The notes below the pieces were generated by a model. That model made no database searches. It saw nothing but the letters and a program-made list of their open reading frames with translations, and was not told the origin of the DNA. Position numbers and translations under genes: made by a program. From positions 1 to 7,068 of the forward strand of contig JAUWMM010000093.1 of the NCBI GenBank assembly GCA_030613145.1: a stretch of DNA of 7,068 nucleotides, given 5' to 3'. Origin of the DNA: Desulfobacterales bacterium (GTDB lineage Bacteria > Desulfobacterota > Desulfobacteria > Desulfobacterales > C00003060). The number at the start of each line of letters is the position of its first letter. Position 1 is the first letter of the stretch. Below are positions 1 through 5,676 of this stretch, one piece after another.

Positions 1-182
1 TGCGTTTTCCGGCTGTATGCTCAAATGACTCTTCAAACGGCAGCATTGATGCCACGGTGAGTATTGGGGTTGCTGAATTCCACCCGGGAGAAAATCTATC
101 GGAATTCATAAAAAGGGCCGATCAGACCATGTATGAGGCAAAAAATCGGGGAGGCAATCAGAGCCTTATTGCACAGGGATAA
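1..182 (+). CDS. C-terminal end of a GGDEF-domain protein (partial)
   Basis: The reading frame is open from base 3 to a TAA at 180-182, giving 59 residues; the start lies outside the window. The end matches the C-terminal part of a GGDEF domain: a strand reading ATVSIGVAEF, then a helix with ADQTMYEAKNRGGNQ, the usual A-D-x-A-M/L-Y-x-A-K-x-x-G-x-N signature that closes these domains. Family members make the second messenger cyclic di-GMP from two GTP, acting in signalling of motility or biofilm state. The catalytic GG(D/E)EF loop and any sensor domain are upstream and unseen, so it is not possible to tell whether this copy is active. Only seven residues follow the conserved Asn-Gln, so the GGDEF domain is the last domain. 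The gene runs towards mutS2, with a likely shared terminator in the 85-bp gap. Confidence 0.88.
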   Translation, partial: RFPAVCSNDSSNGSIDATVSIGVAEFHPGENLSEFIKRADQTMYEAKNRGGNQSLIAQG

Positions 183-213
183 TTTATCCGGCAGGTAACA
201 CTTTACGTGCATG

Positions 214-260
214 AAAAAGACCCGTTTTGCGAACGACATTGAGCAAAATCCGGCCTTTTT
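214..260. terminator. Probable bidirectional rho-independent terminator between the GGDEF gene and mutS2
   Basis: A long imperfect inverted repeat fills the convergent gap. AAAAAG (214-219) pairs with CTTTTT (255-260). CC (221-222) pairs with GG (252-253), and G224 with C250. TTTTGC (225-230) pairs with GCAAAA (243-248) around a 12-base loop. There are two mismatches (220/254 and 223/251) and one bulged T (249). A-rich on the left and T-rich on the right, it yields a U-tract after the stem on either strand, as expected for a terminator serving both converging genes. The stem is A+T-rich with few G-C pairs, so strength is uncertain. Confidence 0.55.
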
Positions 261-267
261 CAAAAAG

Positions 268-2664
268 CTAAACTCTTACTCCGGCAGCAATTTTTACTAT
301 CGTAACACCCGGGTTTTCCTGATGTCCATCCGCCTGCAGAACCCCGTGGATCAGAGGATGCTCCTTCAAGAACGCTATTACGCTCTTGCGCAGCGTGCCC
401 GTCCCCACACCATGAATGATACGAACCTCCCTTAAGCCTGCCAGCATGGCATCGTTCACGAATTTATCGACAGCCATTAATGCCTCATCCACATGTGTTC
501 CCCGAATATCGATTTCGGTGCGCACCTTGTCCGGATAAGGGACCGCGACATGTGAATTTAGACCGAATGCGGATTTTCTCTGGCCTTTTGCCCTGGTCAA
601 TTCCGCTTTGGGTACGCGTACCTTGAGGTTGCCACTGGCGATCAGGACGTGACCGGTCGTGTCTTCAGCAGACAGCACGGTCGCCGCCACGCCACCCCGT
701 GTCCAGTAGACGAGGCTTCCGGCTCGGACCTCACCCCTGATTTGACCTTCCTGCCGGCATTCTTCATCAGACGAGGTGGCCCCAAGCTCTTTTCTCAGGG
801 TCTCTCTTTCCTCCTCGATAAGCGCCCTGGCCTCACGGATGCTCCGGCTACTGCCACCCTTTTGCCTTATGGTTTGTATCGCCTTTTCTACGGCGGCATT
901 AGCCTGCTTTATGATGGCGCTCGCTTCTTCGGCCGCCTTATGACGCAATTGCTTCACTTCCCGTCCGAGAAGATCGTTTTTTTCCTGGTACTTTTTAGTC
1001 AATCCCTCAAGAACGAGCTTTTGGGTTGCCAAGTCCCTCTCCAGTCGCTCGTTCTGCTCGATCTGATCCTGTAGTTGCAAAATCAGGTCTTCTAGTCGAC
1101 GGGCATGACTGCCCATCAGGGACCTGGACCGTGTGATTATGGTCTCCGTGAGTCCCATACGCGTTGCTATCTCAAGGGCATAGCTGGAACCGGGGAGATT
1201 AGGACGGAATTTGTAGGTCGGGGTTAGGGTTTTCCTGTCAAAGGCCATTGATCCGTTTGCAATACCGGGCGTTTGATGGGCAAATGCCTTCAAAGCCCCT
1301 TGATGGGTTGTAATGACAGTCAAGACACCCCTGCTCGTTAGGGCCTCTGTCACTGCCATGGCAATGGCTGCCCCCTCCTGTGGGTCCGTGCCGGCTCCTA
1401 TCTCATCAATGAGCACCAGGTCTCCAGGGGCCGCTTCATCTACAATTGCCTTAATCCCTTTAAGATGGGCGGAAAAGGTTGAAAGATCCATCTCAATCGA
1501 CTGCGCATCTCCCACATGCGCATAGATCCGGTTGAAGACAGGCATCTTTGAATCCGGATCTGCGGGGATATGAAGTCCGCAAGTGACCATCAGAGCAAGG
1601 AGCCCTACGGTTTTAAGTGCCACGGTCTTTCCGCCGGCATTTGGCCCTGTGATCACCAATGTGTTGAACCCCTCACCGACAGAAAGATCCAGGGGGACCA
1701 CGGGAGAGGGCATGTCCCTCCGCTGGGCGAGCAATGGATGTCGTGCCCCCTTGATTTTAAGAAAACCACGGGTGTCAAGGGCCGGTTCATGTTGATTCAG
1801 CTCTCGGGAGGCCAGGGCCATGGCATGAATGCAATCAAGGCGGACCAGTACTTCAAGGTTCTGTTCAAGGTCGGCGCTGTTTGCGCGAACAAGGTCGGTT
1901 AGCCGGCGGAGCACCTTTTCTATTTCGTGTCCCTCATCTGCTTCAAGGCGACGAACTTGGTTGTTCAGCTCAAGTGTTTCGAGTGGCTCTATAAAAAGGG
2001 TAGCCCCGCTTGCCGACTGGTCGTGGAGGACCCCCTTGATTCGGTGCCGGTGGTTCTCTTTAACCGGAAGGACCCACCTACCTTGTCTCATTGTAATTAG
2101 GCGTTCCTGCAACACACCTTTACGCCACAGCCTATCAAGTAGGGTCTCCAGTTCTCTTTGTAGCCGTTCACGTGCCCGAGCCATCTTGCGGCGAATGGCG
2201 GCCAGATTACGGCTTGCCTGGTCACGAATCTCCAGGGTCTTCAAATCAATGCCATTGCTGATCTCTTGAGTCAGAGCAGTGTTGGGAGCCAGGGGGGCTG
2301 CGACATCTTGAAGGAGAGGAAAACCTGTCTGATTTTTTGAAAAAAAACGTCGCGCCATTGCTGCTAAGTCCAGCACCTCATAAATATGGCGCAAGGCACC
2401 AGGCTCGAGATAGCTTCCCCCCACAGCCGCCAACTGGATGTATCTGTCTATGTCCTGAAAGTTGCCGACAGGGAAAGACTCTCCTGAGTCCATAAAACTG
2501 CGAAGTTCTGATATTCTCGCCAGGCTCTTTCGGACCGGTTCGAGGCCGGGAAGCGGTGTTAGGCTCCGGAGGCGCTCGGCAGCAAGCGGGGAATGTGTTT
2601 TGAGGGCCAGGTGCTCAAGAACCTTGTCGAATTCTAAGGTCTGATAAAGATGATTAGAAGCCAT
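268..2664 (-). CDS. mutS2: Endonuclease MutS2 (Smr-domain MutS paralogue, ribosome rescue / anti-recombination)
   Basis: This is a 798-residue protein, the usual MutS2 length (about 780-800). From the N-terminus it has the MutS core/lever region (about 1-300) and the ABC-type ATPase: Walker A GPNAGGKT at 340-347, the MDLSTFSAH signature near 392-400, Walker B LVLIDE at 416-421 followed by GAGTDP, and the H-loop TTHQGALK at 452-459. A long charged coiled coil (about 510-600) and a small KOW-like beta region (about 640-690) follow. The C-terminal Smr domain (about 715-795) has DIRGTH at 719-724 and HGVGTGTLR at 751-759. The MutS1 mismatch-recognition domain is absent. Family members bind branched DNA and suppress recombination; in Bacillus subtilis MutS2 also splits collided ribosomes. 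The N-terminus fits the family, but no Shine-Dalgarno sequence precedes the ATG. The gene is transcribed alone and diverges from the gene at 2802. Confidence 0.95.
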   Translation of the reverse strand: MASNHLYQTLEFDKVLEHLALKTHSPLAAERLRSLTPLPGLEPVRKSLARISELRSFMDSGESFPVGNFQDIDRYIQLAAVGGSYLEPGALRHIYEVLDLAAMARRFFSKNQTGFPLLQDVAAPLAPNTALTQEISNGIDLKTLEIRDQASRNLAAIRRKMARARERLQRELETLLDRLWRKGVLQERLITMRQGRWVLPVKENHRHRIKGVLHDQSASGATLFIEPLETLELNNQVRRLEADEGHEIEKVLRRLTDLVRANSADLEQNLEVLVRLDCIHAMALASRELNQHEPALDTRGFLKIKGARHPLLAQRRDMPSPVVPLDLSVGEGFNTLVITGPNAGGKTVALKTVGLLALMVTCGLHIPADPDSKMPVFNRIYAHVGDAQSIEMDLSTFSAHLKGIKAIVDEAAPGDLVLIDEIGAGTDPQEGAAIAMAVTEALTSRGVLTVITTHQGALKAFAHQTPGIANGSMAFDRKTLTPTYKFRPNLPGSSYALEIATRMGLTETIITRSRSLMGSHARRLEDLILQLQDQIEQNERLERDLATQKLVLEGLTKKYQEKNDLLGREVKQLRHKAAEEASAIIKQANAAVEKAIQTIRQKGGSSRSIREARALIEEERETLRKELGATSSDEECRQEGQIRGEVRAGSLVYWTRGGVAATVLSAEDTTGHVLIASGNLKVRVPKAELTRAKGQRKSAFGLNSHVAVPYPDKVRTEIDIRGTHVDEALMAVDKFVNDAMLAGLREVRIIHGVGTGTLRKSVIAFLKEHPLIHGVLQADGHQENPGVTIVKIAAGVRV

Positions 2665-2690
2665 CTGAAAAATATAAACCCAATTACAGG

Positions 2691-2720
2691 TTGACCATCC
2701 ATAATGTCTCAGGTTATGAA
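2691..2720 (+). promoter_or_regulatory. Candidate sigma-70 promoter for the 2802-3994 gene pair
   Basis: TTGACC at 2691-2696 matches five of six bases of the -35 consensus. After an 18-base spacer comes TATGAA at 2715-2720, four of six bases of the -10 consensus. It would start transcription near 2727 and give a 5' leader of about 75 bases. It sits in the only sizeable intergenic space available to this gene pair. The -10 match is mediocre and the assignment rests on sequence alone. No equally good candidate was found on the other strand for mutS2. Confidence 0.35.
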
Positions 2721-2742
2721 ATTACTGGCGATTTTATATAGC

Positions 2743-2755
2743 GCGGCTAGGCCGC
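2743..2755. repeat. Short GC-rich hairpin in the leader of the 2802 gene
   Basis: GCGGC (2743-2747) and GCCGC (2751-2755) form a perfect 5-bp stem around TAG. It is followed on the + strand by a run of eight A's (2756-2763), not T's, so it does not read as a terminator for either strand. If the promoter above is right, it lies in the 5' leader about 20 bases before the strong ribosome binding site and might affect message stability. No function can be shown. Confidence 0.3.
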
Positions 2756-2775
2756 AAAAAAAAGGAAATTTCTGC

Positions 2776-2782
2776 AAGGAGG
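2776..2782 (+). promoter_or_regulatory. Strong Shine-Dalgarno sequence at unusual distance from the 2802 start
   Basis: AAGGAGG is a near-perfect anti-16S match but ends 19 bases before the ATG at 2802, roughly double the usual spacing. No in-frame ATG, GTG or TTG lies between. AAGG (2776-2779) can pair with CCTT (2784-2787), a small hairpin that would both occlude the site and shorten the effective distance. A weaker GGGGA (2792-2796), five bases before the ATG, may be what is actually used. Confidence 0.4.
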
Positions 2783-2801
2783 ACCTTTCTCGGGGACAAC
2801 C

Positions 2802-3242
2802 ATGAAAGAGGAAATAAGAAGGACAATATTGGCGGCAGTCAGATCGATTCCAAAGGGATACCTTAGAAACGCTGTTGTCAAAGAGACCATACGCTGCGCA
2901 CTGTATGGATTGTTGAAGGAAAAAGGGTTTCAGCCCTTGCCTGCCTTTCGTAATCCCCGCTTTCCGGAAGGCCCGGTCGATATCGCCGGAATCAAAGAGG
3001 ATCACGCCATTGAGATAGCTTTTTGCAGTAACCCCACTATTGAGTTATCGAACATAAAAAGCCTGGAGAGGGTGGCCTGTGAAAAGAAATTTGTGATCAG
3101 TTTTTCCCCGAATAAAGAAAAAGTGAAGTTGAGCACCTTCTTTCTCAAGCCGGGAATTGAGCATGTCTATATCTACGAAGACAAAGACGACCACGAAGGC
3201 ACGAAAAGACGAAAGAACGAAAAGGAGAAACACAATAAGTGA
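2802..3242 (+). CDS. Uncharacterised 146-residue protein, possibly PD-(D/E)XK-nuclease-like
   Basis: I do not recognise a named family. The N-terminus (1-40) looks helical and basic. The centre (43-105) has an alternating strand-helix pattern: GPVDIAG (57-63), then AIEIAF (69-74), a helix with NIKSLERV (84-91), then KKFVISF. An Asp (D60) one strand before E-x-A (E71-I72-A73) resembles the core of restriction-endonuclease-like folds, but the usual Lys of E-x-K is Ala; K86 in the next helix could substitute. This is inference from pattern only. The last 20 residues are almost all charged, low-complexity sequence encoded by an 8-bp tandem repeat. There are no membrane segments or signal peptide, so it is cytoplasmic. 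Its TGA overlaps the GTG of the TatD-family gene (GTGA, 4 bases), so the two are likely translationally coupled and perhaps functionally linked. The start is the only in-frame ATG after the ribosome binding site. Confidence 0.75.
   Translation: MKEEIRRTILAAVRSIPKGYLRNAVVKETIRCALYGLLKEKGFQPLPAFRNPRFPEGPVDIAGIKEDHAIEIAFCSNPTIELSNIKSLERVACEKKFVISFSPNKEKVKLSTFFLKPGIEHVYIYEDKDDHEGTKRRKNEKEKHNK
3193..3224 (+). repeat. Four tandem 8-bp ACGAA-type repeats inside the 3' end of the 2802 gene
   Basis: The units ACGAAGGC, ACGAAAAG, ACGAAAGA and ACGAAAAG run back to back, with a decayed unit before (ACGAAGAC at about 3174) and after (GAGAAACA at 3225). The run resembles the CACGAAGGCACGAAG-type purine-rich intergenic repeats known from many environmental bacterial genomes. 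It encodes the charged tail of the upstream protein, and its end merges into the Shine-Dalgarno of the next gene. Confidence 0.7.
3222..3227 (+). promoter_or_regulatory. Ribosome binding site of the TatD-family gene
   Basis: AAGGAG lies 11 bases before the GTG at 3239 and inside the upstream coding sequence. It supports the GTG as start. The spacing is slightly long, consistent with help from ribosomes terminating at the overlapping TGA. Confidence 0.55.
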
Positions 3243-3994
3243 CGCCAACCTCTGTCATCGACACCCATGCCCATCTGGACGAATTGCCTGACCCGGGGGC
3301 AGCGATCAAAGAAGCACACGAGGGGAATGTGCTGGGTATCGTGGCAGTGGGGCAGGACATTACCTCCAACCAAAAGACTTTGGAGATAGCAGATGAGCAT
3401 CCCGGATTTGTCTTTGCGGCTGTTGGGTATCACCCATGGCGCCTCAACCCCGATCATGATGACGAAACCCTTGACTTTATTGATACAAACCTGAAGCACT
3501 GCGTGGCCTTGGGCGAAGTGGGCCTGGACTACAAGGCCAAGACAAAAAAGAAGGTCCAAAAGGCTGTTTTTCAAAAACTCCTTACCATAGCCAAGAGACA
3601 TGACAAGCCGGTCATCGTTCATTGCCGGTATGTTCACGAGACCGCCTACCGCATGGTTAAAGAGGCTGGAATAGAAAAGGCTATCTTTCACTGGTACAGC
3701 GGCTCCCTCGATTTAATTCCCATCATTGCTGCCGACGGCTACTACATGTCGGCCACCCCGGCACTCTTGTATAACCCTTACCATGCCAAGGCAATTGCCG
3801 CGGTTCCCCTTACCAACCTCCTTCTCGAAACCGATACCCCTGTTCAATATCAGGAGCTGGCTGCAAGGCCGGTCCATGTCCAGATCACCTTGCAGGAGGT
3901 GGCGCGAGTCAAGGGTATCACCGCCGAGGAAATCGCTGTGCAGACTACCCGAAATGCGAAAGCGTGTTTCGGCTTGAAGGGTCTTTCTGAGTAG
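3239..3994 (+). CDS. TatD-family metal-dependent hydrolase (putative DNase)
   Basis: This 251-residue TIM-barrel amidohydrolase-type protein is close to the usual 255-265. Metal-ligand motifs appear in family order: DTHAHLDE with H10 and H12, GYHPW with H65, GEVGLDY with E93, VIVHCR with H128, FHWYSGS with H151, and LLETDTP with D199. Every ligand is present, so it should be active. Characterised TatD proteins are Mg2+-dependent 3'-5' exonucleases acting on DNA in the cytoplasm; they are not part of Tat export despite the name. The HWYSG form and the following GYYMSATPA stretch resemble archaeal-type TatD more than the HCFSG form of E. coli TatD. The start is GTG, read as Met, overlapping the previous stop by four bases. 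Its last 50 bases are antisense to the end of nth. The exact substrate cannot be told from sequence. Confidence 0.9.
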   Translation: MTPTSVIDTHAHLDELPDPGAAIKEAHEGNVLGIVAVGQDITSNQKTLEIADEHPGFVFAAVGYHPWRLNPDHDDETLDFIDTNLKHCVALGEVGLDYKAKTKKKVQKAVFQKLLTIAKRHDKPVIVHCRYVHETAYRMVKEAGIEKAIFHWYSGSLDLIPIIAADGYYMSATPALLYNPYHAKAIAAVPLTNLLLETDTPVQYQELAARPVHVQITLQEVARVKGITAEEIAVQTTRNAKACFGLKGLSE

Positions 3995-4631
3995 ACTTTC
4001 GCCCATAATTACACGGGTCACGCAGGGGGCAAGCGGGGCAGTTTGGCTTGCGAGCTTTGCATAAGGCTCTGCCGTGCCATATCATCTGATGCGAAAAGTC
4101 GATCCAGTTCTTTTTGGGAATCAGGGCCATGAGATCAAATTCGATCCTGACCGGATCAACCTCCTTTGTGAGGCCTATTCGCTGAGACAGGCGTTTTACG
4201 TGCGTATCGACCACAATTCCGGGGATACCAAAGGCGCTCCCGAGAATTACATTCGCTGTTTTTCGCCCAATTCCGGGGAGTTGAACCAGGGCCTCCATAT
4301 TGTCCGGGACCTTGCCGGCGTGTTTTTCCACGAGTGATTCACAGCATCCCTTGATGCTCTTTGCCTTGTTTCGATAAAAGCCGGTGGGGCGGACCATCTC
4401 CTCCAGGTCGGAAAGGGGTACTTCCACAAAGTCTTTTGCCGTACGCGGTTTCTGAAAGAGGATTTTGGTTACCCGGTTGACACGTTCATCCGTACACTGG
4501 GCCGATAGAATCGTAGCAATCATAAGCTCCAGAGGGTTTCTGTGGCCCAAAGCGGTCTTGACACCAGGATAGGTACTTTCTAAAATCTCTAAGATTTTCT
4601 TGATACGCGATTTTGCGATTTTTTGAACCAT
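3945..4631 (-). CDS. nth: Endonuclease III (DNA glycosylase/AP lyase)
   Basis: This 228-residue protein is slightly longer than E. coli Nth (211). The conserved helix LSAQCTDERVN is at 42-52. The helix-hairpin-helix LPGIGRKTA at 118-126 contains the catalytic Lys (K124, equivalent to E. coli K120). The catalytic Asp is in VDTHV (D142, equivalent to D138). The [4Fe-4S] ligands C191-x6-C198-x2-C201-x5-C207 are intact. The enzyme removes oxidised pyrimidines and nicks the abasic site in base-excision repair. A 21-residue polar tail follows the last Cys; most of it is encoded antisense to the 3' end of the TatD-family gene. GAGGGG on the minus strand (about 4640-4645) is eight bases before the ATG and supports this start. 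The start overlaps that of the opposite-strand gene within CCATGG, so the nth promoter must lie inside that gene. Confidence 0.95.
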   Translation of the reverse strand: MVQKIAKSRIKKILEILESTYPGVKTALGHRNPLELMIATILSAQCTDERVNRVTKILFQKPRTAKDFVEVPLSDLEEMVRPTGFYRNKAKSIKGCCESLVEKHAGKVPDNMEALVQLPGIGRKTANVILGSAFGIPGIVVDTHVKRLSQRIGLTKEVDPVRIEFDLMALIPKKNWIDFSHQMIWHGRALCKARKPNCPACPLRDPCNYGRKSTQKDPSSRNTLSHFG

Positions 4632-5670
4632 GGCTTCTACCCCTCAGAAAAACAAGTCATTTAGCGAAACAGCCAAAAAAACTAGGCCCTCTGTGGTTCG
4701 CGCTTTGGGTCTTACCTCTGGCGGGCTCGACAGCATTCTCTCCGCACTCATTCTCAAGGACCAAGGGATCGAGGTGGTCTGGGTTAATTTCGAAACCCCT
4801 TTTTTCAGCTCAGACAGGGCCCGCCGTGCCGCCCGCATGACAGGGATCCCTTTAAGAGTAAAGAACATCACCGGGGTCTATGTAGAGATGCTGAAAAACC
4901 CCAACTGCGGCTACGGTGCGAACATGAATCCATGCCTTGATTGTCACGCCCTGATGCTTGAAATCGCCGGTTCGATCATGACAGAGGAAGGGTTTGATTT
5001 TCTTTTCACCGGCGAGGTGTTGGGCCAGCGTCCCATGTCCCAGACAAGGCCGTCGCTCCGTTACGTTGAAAAAAGATCTGGTTTTGCAGACCATATCCTT
5101 CGCCCATTAAGTGCCAAGCTTCTCCAGCCCACGGTTCCCGAAGAATGCGGCACTGTGGATCGTGATCGCCTCTTAGACATTACAGGCCGCTCCCGAAAAC
5201 GGCAAATGAAGCTGGCCGAAGACTTTGGTATCACTGACTATCCCGGTCCGGGCGGCGGGTGCCTTCTGACGGATGTCGGCTTTTCGAGACGGGTTAAGGA
5301 TCTATTCGATCACCAGGAAGAGTGCATAGAGCGGGACTTTGAGCTCCTCAAGTACGGCCGTCATTTTCGCCTCAACGATAAACACAAGGTGGTTGTGGGC
5401 CGCACCAAGGAAGATAACATGCACATCTCAGAACTAACAGACCCTAACAAGGACATGAAGCTCCGCATGATGGATGTGCCCGGTCCTACTGTCCTGATCC
5501 CTTCCGGTGCCCCTGAAAAAATCGTACATGAGGCGGCGACCCTTTGCGCAGCCTATAGCAAGACCGAAGATGGCCGGCCCGCCCGTGTGTCTGTGAAGGG
5601 CACCGGCGGGTCCTGGGTCCTCACGGTACGGAGCGGCTGCCGCGAAAAATACCACCCTTATCTCATCTAA
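4630..5670 (+). CDS. PP-loop tRNA thiolation enzyme (ThiI/MnmA-like) with C-terminal NFACT-R-like RNA-binding domain
   Basis: The protein has 346 residues as called. An ATP-pyrophosphatase PP-loop (SGGLDS, 30-35) is followed by NPCLDC (100-105), like the catalytic-Cys loop of MnmA (NPCxxC). TGEVLGQRPMSQ (127-138), a GRSRK stretch near 186-190 and GPGGGCLLTD with a third Cys (C211) follow. Residues about 245-340 (VVVGRTKEDN, a DVPGPTVLI strand, a helix EAATLCAAYSK) read like the NFACT-R (DUF814) domain of RqcH/NEMF proteins. PP-loop thiolases adenylate a tRNA uridine and replace its oxygen with sulfur through Cys; the tail probably binds RNA. The target base is unknown. There is no THUMP or rhodanese domain, so it is not classical ThiI. 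Start choice is doubtful: the ATG lacks a Shine-Dalgarno, and GTG at 4693 (weak AGG six bases upstream) would begin MVRALGLTSGG, closer to the conserved core, and would leave room for promoters between it and nth. Confidence 0.85.
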   Translation: MASTPQKNKSFSETAKKTRPSVVRALGLTSGGLDSILSALILKDQGIEVVWVNFETPFFSSDRARRAARMTGIPLRVKNITGVYVEMLKNPNCGYGANMNPCLDCHALMLEIAGSIMTEEGFDFLFTGEVLGQRPMSQTRPSLRYVEKRSGFADHILRPLSAKLLQPTVPEECGTVDRDRLLDITGRSRKRQMKLAEDFGITDYPGPGGGCLLTDVGFSRRVKDLFDHQEECIERDFELLKYGRHFRLNDKHKVVVGRTKEDNMHISELTDPNKDMKLRMMDVPGPTVLIPSGAPEKIVHEAATLCAAYSKTEDGRPARVSVKGTGGSWVLTVRSGCREKYHPYLI

Positions 5671-5676
5671 ATGGCG

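Noticed and set aside
211..435. A 74-codon + strand open frame starting MKKTRF between the GGDEF gene and mutS2
   Set aside because: It begins inside the terminator hairpin and mostly runs antisense to the mutS2 Smr domain; it has no ribosome binding site and no recognisable motif.
2743..2763. Hairpin plus A-run read as a rho-independent terminator
   Set aside because: On the + strand the stem is followed by A's. On the - strand the T-run precedes the stem. It lies between divergent genes where no terminator is expected.
4029..4051. Inverted repeat GCAAGC / GCTTGC as a terminator for the TatD-family gene
   Set aside because: It encodes part of the Nth Fe-S cluster region and lacks a T-tract on either strand.
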